Positions 53,477 to 61,684 of a stretch of 64,000 bases of DNA are shown piece by piece. Both the position numbers and the translations under genes were made by a program. The notes beneath the pieces were generated by a model, which worked only from the letters and a program-made list of their open reading frames with translations, was not told the origin of the DNA and ran no database searches. Origin of the DNA: Paenibacillus sp. 1_12 (GTDB lineage Bacteria > Bacillota > Bacilli > Paenibacillales > NBRC-103111). The stretch's first letter is position 1, and each line of letters opens with the position of its first letter. The stretch spans positions 347,389-411,388 of the forward strand of contig NZ_FOTE01000003.1 in NCBI RefSeq assembly GCF_900114475.1, in the 5' to 3' direction.

Positions 53477-54799
53477 ATGTTGGATCTTGACCTCAATATA
53501 GCTCAAATGCAAAATTTGAAATTGAACACGAAGCTGATGCAAAGCATGCATATGCTGCAAATGTCTTCTACGGAATTATTGGACTATTTGGAGGAGCAGT
53601 CTGTACAAAATCCTTTGATGGAATTTGCATATCGTCCTGATTTGCCTCAGTTAAAAAGAAAAACCGTTTCAAAATCGTATGATGTGAGCGCTTACGATGA
53701 CCTGCTGCTTAACATTGTCAGCAAACAGGACGAATCGCTTGAGATGACGCTGCTCAGCCAGCTTCGACAAAGTGATATTCCGCAAAAGTATGCCAGCATA
53801 GTGGAGTTTATTGCCGGAAGTCTGAATGATGACGGGTATTTAACGATAAGCGTGGAGGAGATGAGCGCCTACCTTGGGCAGCCTCTGAAGGAGATTGAAA
53901 CCGCATTGAGCTATGTGCAGGCTATGGAACCTGCCGGGATTGGCGCAAGGTCTTTGCGGGAATGCTTGCTTATTCAGATTAACAGAGACTCTAATGCCAA
54001 TGAATGGGCGGCCCGAATTACAAGTGAGTATTTGCAGGAGATTGCAGCAGGGAAGTATAAGACGGTGGCTGACCAAGTGGGGATAACTCTGGAGCATGTT
54101 AAAAAAACGATTCATTATATGAAAACACTGAACCCTCGCCCAGGCCTGGTTTATAACACTTTTACCGCGCCCCGTATCGAGCCGGATGCTGTAATCCATA
54201 AAAATGGGGACCAATACACCGTATTGATCAATGAGGCGTGTTATCCGCAGGTGTATATGAATGATTACTACAAGCAGCTTAAAAAGCAAAGTGGCTGTAA
54301 GCAAACGAAAATGTTCTTAGGTCAATATGCGCCGTCCATTCAATGGCTAATTCGAAGTCTTGAGCAAAGAAAAGCAACGATAAGCAGAGTAGTTCTGGCG
54401 ATTATGGAAGAGCAACGGCTATTTTTGGAGAAAGGCCCGATGTATGTAAAGCCATTAATTTTGAAAGTGATCTCCGAACAATTGAACCTGGATATATCTA
54501 CCGTCAGTCGGGCGGTTAAAAATAAATATGTACAAACTCCACGTGGTGTTTATCCCTTGAAATATTTTTTTTCCAGCAAAGTGGAATCAAGCAGTCAGGA
54601 ACCCGTCTCCGCGCACAGCATTAAAGCTCAAATTATGCAGCTAGTGAAAGAGGAGGATAAGCATAATCCTTTATCCGACCAGCAAATTACCGACAAGCTG
54701 GTTCAGCAGGGCTTGCAGATCTCAAGAAGAACCGTGATGAAATACAGAGAAGCGCTGCATATTGCTTCATCACGATTAAGATCTTCATATGTGAACTAG
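53477..54799 (+). CDS. rpoN: RNA polymerase sigma-54 factor
   Basis: 440 aa, called SigL in Bacillus. N-terminal activator-interacting region rich in Gln/Leu/Met (about 1-50), core-binding domain (about 90-270), then the DNA-binding part with helix-turn-helix (about 340-370) and RpoN box RRTVMKYRE near the end. Start at ATG 53477 after AGGTGATC; a GTG at 53468 is in frame but overlaps that site. It directs -24/-12 promoters with AAA activators, none of which are nearby. Region II is short, as is usual in Gram-positives. Confidence 0.95.
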   Translation: MLDLDLNIAQMQNLKLNTKLMQSMHMLQMSSTELLDYLEEQSVQNPLMEFAYRPDLPQLKRKTVSKSYDVSAYDDLLLNIVSKQDESLEMTLLSQLRQSDIPQKYASIVEFIAGSLNDDGYLTISVEEMSAYLGQPLKEIETALSYVQAMEPAGIGARSLRECLLIQINRDSNANEWAARITSEYLQEIAAGKYKTVADQVGITLEHVKKTIHYMKTLNPRPGLVYNTFTAPRIEPDAVIHKNGDQYTVLINEACYPQVYMNDYYKQLKKQSGCKQTKMFLGQYAPSIQWLIRSLEQRKATISRVVLAIMEEQRLFLEKGPMYVKPLILKVISEQLNLDISTVSRAVKNKYVQTPRGVYPLKYFFSSKVESSSQEPVSAHSIKAQIMQLVKEEDKHNPLSDQQITDKLVQQGLQISRRTVMKYREALHIASSRLRSSYVN

Positions 54800-54872
54800 T
54801 TTCTAAGATACGGTGATAGCATAGCCGGTATGTTAAGAGGGAAGGTGACGTACGTAGGAAACAAGGTAAGCC

Positions 54873-54901
54873 GGTCTTCCCATTAGGGATGGCCTTTTTT
54901 T
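54873..54901 (+). terminator. Terminator after rpoN
   Basis: GGTCTTCCC pairs with GGGATGGCC (one mismatch, one wobble), followed by seven T. Confidence 0.75.
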
Positions 54902-55012
54902 GTTTATCTGATCCAAAATGATAAAAAAAGGAAAAAACCTGCTGACCTCGAATGTTATGTGTATATAAGCTTTGTCCATTCAAGCATACATAACGAGAAG
55001 AGGAAAATCGAT

Positions 55013-56641
55013 ATGTTCATACGTTTAGGTAAACGAAAAATAGGTGCACTGCTTATTGCCCTGCCCTTGGTATTAAACGGGTGTGAGGCTGTTGGCGGAT
55101 TGGATGTAAACAAAGCAATTTTAGAGGCTACAACTGCGCAATCGTTGGAAGGAAAAGGGAGCATTATTTTTGATCTTGTTCCTGGAGATAAAGTACAGGC
55201 ACGCACTTCCGCAGAAGGACAAACCATCATGAAGCTGTTAGAGCATATTGAGATTCATCATGACTCAATTAAAATTGACAATACTCAGAAAGCTTCTTAT
55301 ACGGGATATATAACCATCGCCAATCGTAAAATTGCTTTTCAGGCTTATATGACACAGGAACGGATCATTATCGCTCTGGAAGGCGGCAAAAAGCCCATCG
55401 TGATTGATCTGGCTTCCAACAGCAGTGGAGCCGTCCCTCCTATTTTTATTACCGAGCTGCAGGAGAGGCTGCAAAATGAACCTTTTATGAAAAGCCTAAG
55501 CTCTTTTCTCATTAAACAGCTCCCTAATCCGGGTCAATTAAGTATGGAAAATGTGAGGGAAGTGGTTAACGGTGAGACGCTTTCTCTCCACAAATTACAT
55601 AGTGAGGTATCAGGCAAAGAGCTGATGCCGCTCGCAAAAACGTTCGTTACCAATTTGATGAAGGACGACAAGGCACTTAAACAATTGATTGGTGAGCTGT
55701 ACGATTTGCTCTATCCGCTGCTCTCCCCTCAGCTCGAGCAAATGATCCAAGACATAAAAGACGGAAAAACCGTAACGAATCCTCTCGAAGGTTATCCAAT
55801 ACCTGAAACACCAGGAAGCAAAGCAGGGATGCAGGCTGTTATAGGAATGATGGACATTCTGAAAAACCGCGACATGACGATTGAAGTGATCCATACCGAG
55901 GTCAAGCAGCTGTCTGTTTTTGTGCTTCTTGGTCTACATGCTATGAATGAACAAGAATTGCAGGAGCAGCTGCCGTTTTTGAACGATACGACCCATGTCA
56001 AGGCAGATTTATATATGGACAACACATTGAAGCTGCGCAAATCCAACCTGCTTGTTGAAGCCTCATCATTGAACACAGTATCGAAGGGGAGTCTATCCTC
56101 AGCCAAATTATCCATATCGGGTGAATACTGGAACATCAACAATCCGGTCAAACCGACCCAGTTAACGGCAGATGAGGATGCTTTGGTGCTGGAAAAGGGA
56201 TTGACTCCTATCGATGTGCTGCGCAATTTTACTCCTTCCTCGGAAGCGTATTTGCTGCTTAAAAACGATTTGGGCGTCTCGAAAAAATCAGTGATACTTC
56301 TTATGGATGGCGATCGTTACAAACCTAATACTCGTAAACCGTTCATGGATGACGGCGTGGCAATGGTGCCGACTTCTTTCCTCAGTGAAAAACTGAATGT
56401 ACGTGTCGATTGGAACGAGCCGGAGAACACGGTTACCCTTACCGATCCACTAACTTTAAAAACGATTAAATTGAATTCGGGCAGCCATACGGCCTTGGTG
56501 GATGGCGTGGAAATGCAGATGGAAAAGGAAATGATTATGCGTGATGGCATCCATTTCGTGCCCTTGACGTTTATCGTCACACAGCTGGGCGGTCAAACCG
56601 AATGGGAAAACGAGGCACGCAGCATACGGATAACCAAATAA
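55013..56641 (+). CDS. Lipoprotein with C-terminal copper-amine-oxidase-N domain
   Basis: 542 aa from ATG 55013, with GAGGAAA 10 bp upstream; the frame is open to 54959 but the signal sequence begins here. Lipobox NGC near residue 24. Large middle region (about 30-420) of mixed helical and beta pattern without clear family. The last 110 residues are a copper amine oxidase N-terminal-type domain (VAMVPTSFLSEKLNVRVDW, then MRDGIHFVPLTFI). Probably anchored to the outer face of the membrane. Stand-alone, downstream of rpoN. Confidence 0.8.
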   Translation: MFIRLGKRKIGALLIALPLVLNGCEAVGGLDVNKAILEATTAQSLEGKGSIIFDLVPGDKVQARTSAEGQTIMKLLEHIEIHHDSIKIDNTQKASYTGYITIANRKIAFQAYMTQERIIIALEGGKKPIVIDLASNSSGAVPPIFITELQERLQNEPFMKSLSSFLIKQLPNPGQLSMENVREVVNGETLSLHKLHSEVSGKELMPLAKTFVTNLMKDDKALKQLIGELYDLLYPLLSPQLEQMIQDIKDGKTVTNPLEGYPIPETPGSKAGMQAVIGMMDILKNRDMTIEVIHTEVKQLSVFVLLGLHAMNEQELQEQLPFLNDTTHVKADLYMDNTLKLRKSNLLVEASSLNTVSKGSLSSAKLSISGEYWNINNPVKPTQLTADEDALVLEKGLTPIDVLRNFTPSSEAYLLLKNDLGVSKKSVILLMDGDRYKPNTRKPFMDDGVAMVPTSFLSEKLNVRVDWNEPENTVTLTDPLTLKTIKLNSGSHTALVDGVEMQMEKEMIMRDGIHFVPLTFIVTQLGGQTEWENEARSIRITK

Positions 56642-56685
56642 CAACTGCTGCTCATTCAGTATATAGCTTCTTTTGAGCATGCAGC

Positions 56686-56800
56686 TTCTTACCCCTATGG
56701 GGTTAAGAATCCAAAGAATCTGGCATCAACAACGATTGAAATAGGTGTCTGCTTTCGCAGCGCCTCTTTGCTGTCATGATGTTTAGTTCATCTTAGATAG
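56686..56800. repeat. Hairpin intergenic repeat, copy 2 (right half)
   Basis: 115 bp matching 6105-6219 with the same length and about 87% identity by eye (shared TTCTTACCCCTATGGGG, TCTGCTTTCGCAGCG and TGTCATGATGTTTAGTTCA). The left part of copy 1, including its terminal inverted arm, is not present here. It lies after the lipoprotein gene at 55013, as copy 1 lies after cheW. Confidence 0.75.
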
Positions 56801-56979
56801 CATAATTGCAGTGAAACGCGGTCGTTTTTGATCCAAAAAAATTCAGTGTTTAAAAATATATGCTGGATTTGCATTCGTTTTGTGAAATGTCAACTTTTAT
56901 TGCGCATATTTCCGCAAATTGTGTTAAAATAATAAGGTTATGACTAAGTAATTTTATTATGAGAAAAGGTTGTGAAGTG

Positions 56980-57204
56980 ATGACTTCGTTTGAAGATTGG
57001 AACCAGAAGGTTAAGAAGACGTTCAATGCTACTAGTAATGAAGAAGTCTTAACCATTACTGAAGCTGGAGCCCTGCTGGGATTGTCCAAGGATGCCATGA
57101 AAACATATGTTGATAAACATAATCTTACGAAAATAAAAATTATGAGAAGCACACATAGATATCTTTTGCTGAAAAGTGAAATGGATAGTTTACTAAAGTC
57201 TTAA
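56980..57204 (+). CDS. Small helix-turn-helix (excisionase/MerR-like) protein
   Basis: 74 aa from ATG 56980 (MTSFEDWNQKVKKTF); an ATG at 56959 is in frame without a better site. Centre TITEAGALLGLSKDAMKTYV is a winged-helix/excisionase-type HTH, followed by RSTHRYLLLKSEM. It lies 37 bp before the pheST promoter. Probably a DNA-binding regulator of unknown target. Confidence 0.65.
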   Translation: MTSFEDWNQKVKKTFNATSNEEVLTITEAGALLGLSKDAMKTYVDKHNLTKIKIMRSTHRYLLLKSEMDSLLKS

Positions 57205-57240
57205 TTTTAATGAAGATTTTACTTGTTTGCTCCATTTAAC

Positions 57241-57269
57241 TTGCATCACAGGTTGAATTTGCATATAAT
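57241..57269 (+). promoter_or_regulatory. pheST promoter
   Basis: TTGCAT (57241-57246) and TATAAT (57264-57269), 17 bp apart, just before the T-box leader. Confidence 0.85.
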
Positions 57270-57284
57270 ACTGCTAATAGTTGC

Positions 57285-57612
57285 ATATCAAGAAATGCGT
57301 TGACGGAGATAAGTACGCAGTGCCTCTTTACAGGGAGGAGCCGCCGGAGATTGAGAGCGGTTCTACAGAAACAGGCTGCCGAAGTTCACTCCTGAGCAGT
57401 CCTTTGAAACCACGGCTTTGCCGGTGGCAAGTAGAGGGAACCGGCCATGAACGTTCACGTTCTGGAACCGTTAATTTCATTAAAGCGGGAAGCTTTGCTT
57501 GTTATTTGAGTCTCGATCAGTTGGATCGGCATTCGGAATGGAAGCTTTTCGAAACAAGGGTGGTACCACGACGTTTTCGTCCCTTTCCGGGACAGGGAGA
57601 CGTCTTTTTTGC
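57285..57612 (+). promoter_or_regulatory. T-box leader of pheST (Phe specifier)
   Basis: AAGTACG near 57311 (AGTA-type stem I motif), a specifier region GAAGTTCAC at 57381-57389 with TTC at 57385-57387 (Phe), stem regions, the hallmark T-box AGGGTGGTACCACG at 57557-57570, and a terminator (57571-57612) whose stem ends GACGTC then TTTTTT. It senses uncharged tRNA-Phe: when tRNA is uncharged the antiterminator forms and pheS/pheT are read. Confidence 0.92.
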
Positions 57613-57624
57613 GTTTGATGGTAA

Positions 57625-57832
57625 TACAAGTGCGGTGAATTAGGGCCGGCTGCGCGACCAAATATTCTTCCAAGATGATGCTTACGAAGCCAGTTTGCTT
57701 AAGCAAACTCTCAGCTGTTGTTTACCGTATTTTCTGATTATCTAAATGATTTAGCTGTGAAAATACGGAAACAAAGGCGAACGCTTCTCCATGATCATTT
57801 GGTCGCTTCGCTCCTGATTCACCGCACTTGTA
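57625..57832. repeat. 208-bp nested palindrome between T-box and pheS
   Basis: Outer inverted arms: ACAAGTGCGGTGAAT (57626-57640) with 57817-57831, and GCGACCAAAT (57654-57663) with 57797-57806. Inside are a perfect 18-bp palindrome AGTTTGCTTAAGCAAACT (57692-57709) and a hairpin CCGTATTTTC/GAAAATACGG. It carries GCTTACGAAGC, the motif seen at 7268-7336. It is transcribed as part of the pheST leader. Confidence 0.7.
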
Positions 57833-57892
57833 AAGTGGGATTAGTTAAAGGGATAAAAGAACAGAAATTTCGAAATAAGGGAGGATAAGCAA

Positions 57893-58927
57893 ATGAAAGA
57901 ACGATTAGAGGCATTAAAGGTTGAGGCGTTGCTAGAGCTTGAGCAAGTTACGAATCAACAGCAATTAAACGAGATGAGAATTAAATATTTAGGGAAAAAA
58001 GGTCCGTTAACCGAGGTCCTGCGTGGAATGGGAGCACTGAGTGCAGAGGAACGCCCAGCAATCGGTCAGGTGGCGAACGATGTGCGCGGCGCCATTGAAG
58101 CGGTCATCGAAAGCAAGCAGGCTGAGTATCAGCGTGCCGAAACGGAGCTGAGACTTCGCGCAGAAACGATTGATGTTACACTGCCAGGCAAGCCGGGTGG
58201 TGTGGGTGCAGCTCATCCGCTCAGCAAGGTGATCCAGCAGATCGAGGATATTTTTATCGGCATGGGCTATACCGTTGCGGAAGGTCCAGAGGTTGAGCAG
58301 GATTATTATAATTTTGAAGCGTTGAACTTGCCAAAGAACCATCCGGCACGCGATATGCAGGATTCCTTTTATGTGACGGAGGATATTCTGATGCGTACTC
58401 ATACTTCACCTGTACAGGTACGTACGATGGAGAAAATGAAAGGCGAGGTCCCGGTAAGGATTATTTGTCCAGGACGTGTGTACCGCCGCGATGACGATGA
58501 TGCGACACACAGCCATATGTTTACACAAATCGAGGGACTTGTGATCGACCGCAATATCCGAATGAGTGATTTGAAGGGTACTTTGCTGCAATTTGTTCAG
58601 GAGCTGTTTGGCAAGCAAACGCAGATCCGCATGAGGCCAAGCTTTTTCCCATTTACAGAGCCAAGCGCAGAAGTGGACGTGACATGCTCCATGTGCGGCG
58701 GAACCGGCTGTCGGGTATGTAAGCAGAGCGGCTGGTTGGAAATTCTCGGTTCAGGAATGGTACACCCGAAAGTGCTGGAGATGGCTGGCTATGATCCAGA
58801 GGAGTACAGCGGATTTGCTTTTGGTTTGGGTGTGGAGCGTGTAGCGATGCTTAAATACGATATCGAAGATATTCGACATTTTTATACGAACGATCTTCGG
58901 TTCCTGAAGCAGTTCGTACATGTATAA
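57893..58927 (+). CDS. pheS: Phenylalanyl-tRNA synthetase alpha subunit
   Basis: 344 aa, the usual length. N-terminal coiled-coil domain (about 1-85) that contacts tRNA-Phe; class II catalytic core with motif 2 near [12 protein letters not shown] and motif 3 [10 protein letters not shown] near 315. GGGAGGAT lies 7 bp before the ATG. It works as an alpha2-beta2 enzyme with PheT, encoded 22 bp downstream. Expression is controlled by the T-box upstream. Confidence 0.98.
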   Translation: MKERLEALKVEALLELEQVTNQQQLNEMRIKYLGKKGPLTEVLRGMGALSAEERPAIGQVANDVRGAIEAVIESKQAEYQRAETELRLRAETIDVTLPGKPGGVGAAHPLSKVIQQIEDIFIGMGYTVAEGPEVEQDYYNFEALNLPKNHPARDMQDSFYVTEDILMRTHTSPVQVRTMEKMKGEVPVRIICPGRVYRRDDDDATHSHMFTQIEGLVIDRNIRMSDLKGTLLQFVQELFGKQTQIRMRPSFFPFTEPSAEVDVTCSMCGGTGCRVCKQSGWLEILGSGMVHPKVLEMAGYDPEEYSGFAFGLGVERVAMLKYDIEDIRHFYTNDLRFLKQFVHV

Positions 58928-58949
58928 AAAGAGAGGAGCGTGAGCAAAC

Positions 58950-61418
58950 ATGAAGGTTTCATATCAATGGTTGTCCCAGTATGTAGATGTGAGTGGATTT
59001 ACGGCTGCTGAGTTGGCGGAGAAGCTAACGCGCAGCGGCGTTGAAATTGATAGCGTGGAGGATCGCAATAAAGGTGTAGAGGGTGTGCTCGTCGGATTCG
59101 TCAAATCGCGTGAAAAACACCCAGATGCCGATAAGCTTAGCGTGTGTAAAGTGGACGTAGGTCAAGGAGAAGATTTGCAAATCGTCTGTGGAGCCAAAAA
59201 TGTCGATGCCGGACAAAAGGTACCCGTCGCTATAGTCGGAGCCAAGCTGCCGGACGGCTTAAACATCAAACGCGCGAAGCTGCGCGGTGTGGAATCGCAG
59301 GGTATGATCTGCTCCGCGAAGGAGCTTGGACTTAATGACAAGCTGCTGCCAAAGGAAATTCAAGAAGGGATTCTTGTGCTTCCTGAGGATACGGAGATCG
59401 GTGCAAACATTCTGGATGTGCTGGCGATCAGCGACCAGGTGCTGGATTTTGATCTGACGCCAAACCGTTCCGACTGTCTGAGTATGCTGGGTGCGGCTTA
59501 CGAAATCGCTGCGATATTGGGACGTCCTGTACGGCTTCCGGATGCAGAGCAAGGAACTGCGGAAGGTAAAGCATCCCGCCAAGCTTCAGAGCATATTTCG
59601 GTTGAGATTACGGCCCAAGAGCAGTGCTCGCATTATGCTGCAAGGCTGATTGAAGGGGTTCGTGTCGGTACTTCTCCATTATGGATCCAAAATCGTTTGA
59701 TGGCAGCAGGCATTCGACCCATCAATAATATTGTAGATATTACGAACTATGTGATGCTGGAGTATGGACAGCCGCTCCATGCATTTGATGCAGATAAGCT
59801 GGATAACGGTCATATTGATGTTCGTATGGCCAAGACTGGTGAAAAGCTGGTTACTTTGGACGGCGTGGAGCGCAGTTTGGAGCCTCATATGCTGCTCATT
59901 ACAGACGGTAAGAAACCGGTGGCAATCGCTGGCGTTATGGGTGGCGAAAATTCCGAAGTAACAGATGGCACTACGCGGATTTTGCTGGAATCGGCCAAGT
60001 TTGATGGGGGAACGGTTCGTAAAACGTCACGTCAGCTTGGACTTCGTTCTGAAGCATCGCTGCGCTTTGAAAAGGAAGTTAATCCTGAGGCAGTACTGCC
60101 GGCGCTGAATCGTGCTGCAGCTTTGATGAGCCAATATGCGGAGGGACAGATTGCTTCGGGAATCGTAGAATCTGTGTCCAAGCCGCACAGTCCAGTACGT
60201 ATTGAGCTTAGCGTTAGCCGAATTAATGCTTATTTGGGTACGGCATTGTCCGCCCAAGAGGTGAATGATATTTTCAAAAGGCTGCATTTTGATGTGGAGG
60301 CAAATGGGGAAACGTTCCATGTGCATGTACCAAGCCGTCGTGGTGATATTACCCGTGGTGTGGATTTGATCGAGGAAGTTGCTCGTTTGTATGGCTACGA
60401 TAATATCCCGACAACATTGATGACTGGTGTAACGACTCCAGGTGCATTGAATAAAGAACAGACCATCCGCCGTTTGGCACGCACTTTGCTGACTGGAAGC
60501 GGCCTGTATGAAGCCGTGACGTATTCATTCACGCATCCGCAGCAAATTAAAGATTTTCCGGGAGCTTTTAAAGAATCGAAGCCCGTGACCTTGTCCATGC
60601 CAATGAGCGAGGAGCGCAGCACGCTTCGCACCAGCCTGATTCCACATTTGCTGGAGGCCGCTTCTTACAATCGCAATCGTAATACCGATGATGTTGCGCT
60701 ATTTGAAATCGGCAAAGTATTCGTAACTGATGAGCTTTCCCTAACAAAACTTCCTGAGGAACGATTGATGCTGGCAATTCTGTTAACGGGAAAACGTCAG
60801 GCGACACATTGGAGCGGAAAGTCGGCTGAGGTAGATTTTTATGATTTGAAGGGTGTATTTGAAAATCTTGTTGGGTACCTAGGTCTTACCGGGAAGATTG
60901 GCTATGCAGCTGCGCAGCCAGAGGGCTTCCATCCTGGAAGAACAGCAAATATTACATTGGAAGTGCCAGCAGTCAACGGAGCATCCGTAGAAAAGCAGAT
61001 CATTGGAACACTGGGTCAGCTTCATCCGGCTCTTCAGCAGCAGCGGGATTTGGCTGATACCTACGTGCTTGAGATCGATTTTCAAGCTTTAGCCGTTTAT
61101 GCCGATGAGCAAATTACGTATAGTCCTCTTCCACGCTACCCGTCGATCGGTCGGGATTTGGCTATTGTTGTTAACCGTGATCTGCAGGTGGGCGAGCTGA
61201 CGGCCAAGGTAAAAGAAGTAGCAGACGCATTGCTGGAGTCGATTCAGGTATTCGATATTTATACAGGTGACCGTCTGGGAGCAGATAAAAAGAGTGTAGC
61301 TTTGGCGTTGGTTTACCGGACTCCGGAGCGCACTTTGACCGACGAAGAAGTTAGCGAATTGCATGCACAGGTGTTAGCATCCTTGGAGCAATCTTATGGT
61401 GCCGAGCTTAGAAAATAA
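58950..61418 (+). CDS. pheT: Phenylalanyl-tRNA synthetase beta subunit
   Basis: 822 aa, usual length. tRNA-binding EMAP-like domain (about 40-150), B3/B4 editing domain (about 210-385), B5 domain (about 405-475), core-like domain (about 495-700) and C-terminal FDX-ACB anticodon-binding domain (about 725-818). AGAGAGGAG lies upstream of the ATG. Cotranscribed with pheS; a terminator follows at 61499. Confidence 0.98.
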   Translation: MKVSYQWLSQYVDVSGFTAAELAEKLTRSGVEIDSVEDRNKGVEGVLVGFVKSREKHPDADKLSVCKVDVGQGEDLQIVCGAKNVDAGQKVPVAIVGAKLPDGLNIKRAKLRGVESQGMICSAKELGLNDKLLPKEIQEGILVLPEDTEIGANILDVLAISDQVLDFDLTPNRSDCLSMLGAAYEIAAILGRPVRLPDAEQGTAEGKASRQASEHISVEITAQEQCSHYAARLIEGVRVGTSPLWIQNRLMAAGIRPINNIVDITNYVMLEYGQPLHAFDADKLDNGHIDVRMAKTGEKLVTLDGVERSLEPHMLLITDGKKPVAIAGVMGGENSEVTDGTTRILLESAKFDGGTVRKTSRQLGLRSEASLRFEKEVNPEAVLPALNRAAALMSQYAEGQIASGIVESVSKPHSPVRIELSVSRINAYLGTALSAQEVNDIFKRLHFDVEANGETFHVHVPSRRGDITRGVDLIEEVARLYGYDNIPTTLMTGVTTPGALNKEQTIRRLARTLLTGSGLYEAVTYSFTHPQQIKDFPGAFKESKPVTLSMPMSEERSTLRTSLIPHLLEAASYNRNRNTDDVALFEIGKVFVTDELSLTKLPEERLMLAILLTGKRQATHWSGKSAEVDFYDLKGVFENLVGYLGLTGKIGYAAAQPEGFHPGRTANITLEVPAVNGASVEKQIIGTLGQLHPALQQQRDLADTYVLEIDFQALAVYADEQITYSPLPRYPSIGRDLAIVVNRDLQVGELTAKVKEVADALLESIQVFDIYTGDRLGADKKSVALALVYRTPERTLTDEEVSELHAQVLASLEQSYGAELRK

Positions 61419-61498
61419 AATAGCAGCCGCATTTGATTTTCAACGAAATCCATTTTATGGAAAATAACGAAAATCCCTTGCTGTAGCAGGAAAAAAGC

Positions 61499-61535
61499 TT
61501 CCTCGTATCGAAATAAATGAGATACGAGGAATTTG
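61499..61535 (+). terminator. Terminator after pheT
   Basis: Perfect stem TTCCTCGTATC (61499-61509) with GATACGAGGAA (61521-61531), then TTTGTTT. Confidence 0.85.
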
Positions 61536-61684
61536 TTTATAATATCAGAATTTATAAGTTTTCAGCAGAGCTGAATAAGCTGATATTGCAAGAAAAGCAA
61601 CCTATTTGAGACGAATATATCCTCGTCGAATAGGCTTCGATCAGAAGCTTTTCTTAAGTGGGGATTCCGAAAGGAGAGCTTGTT

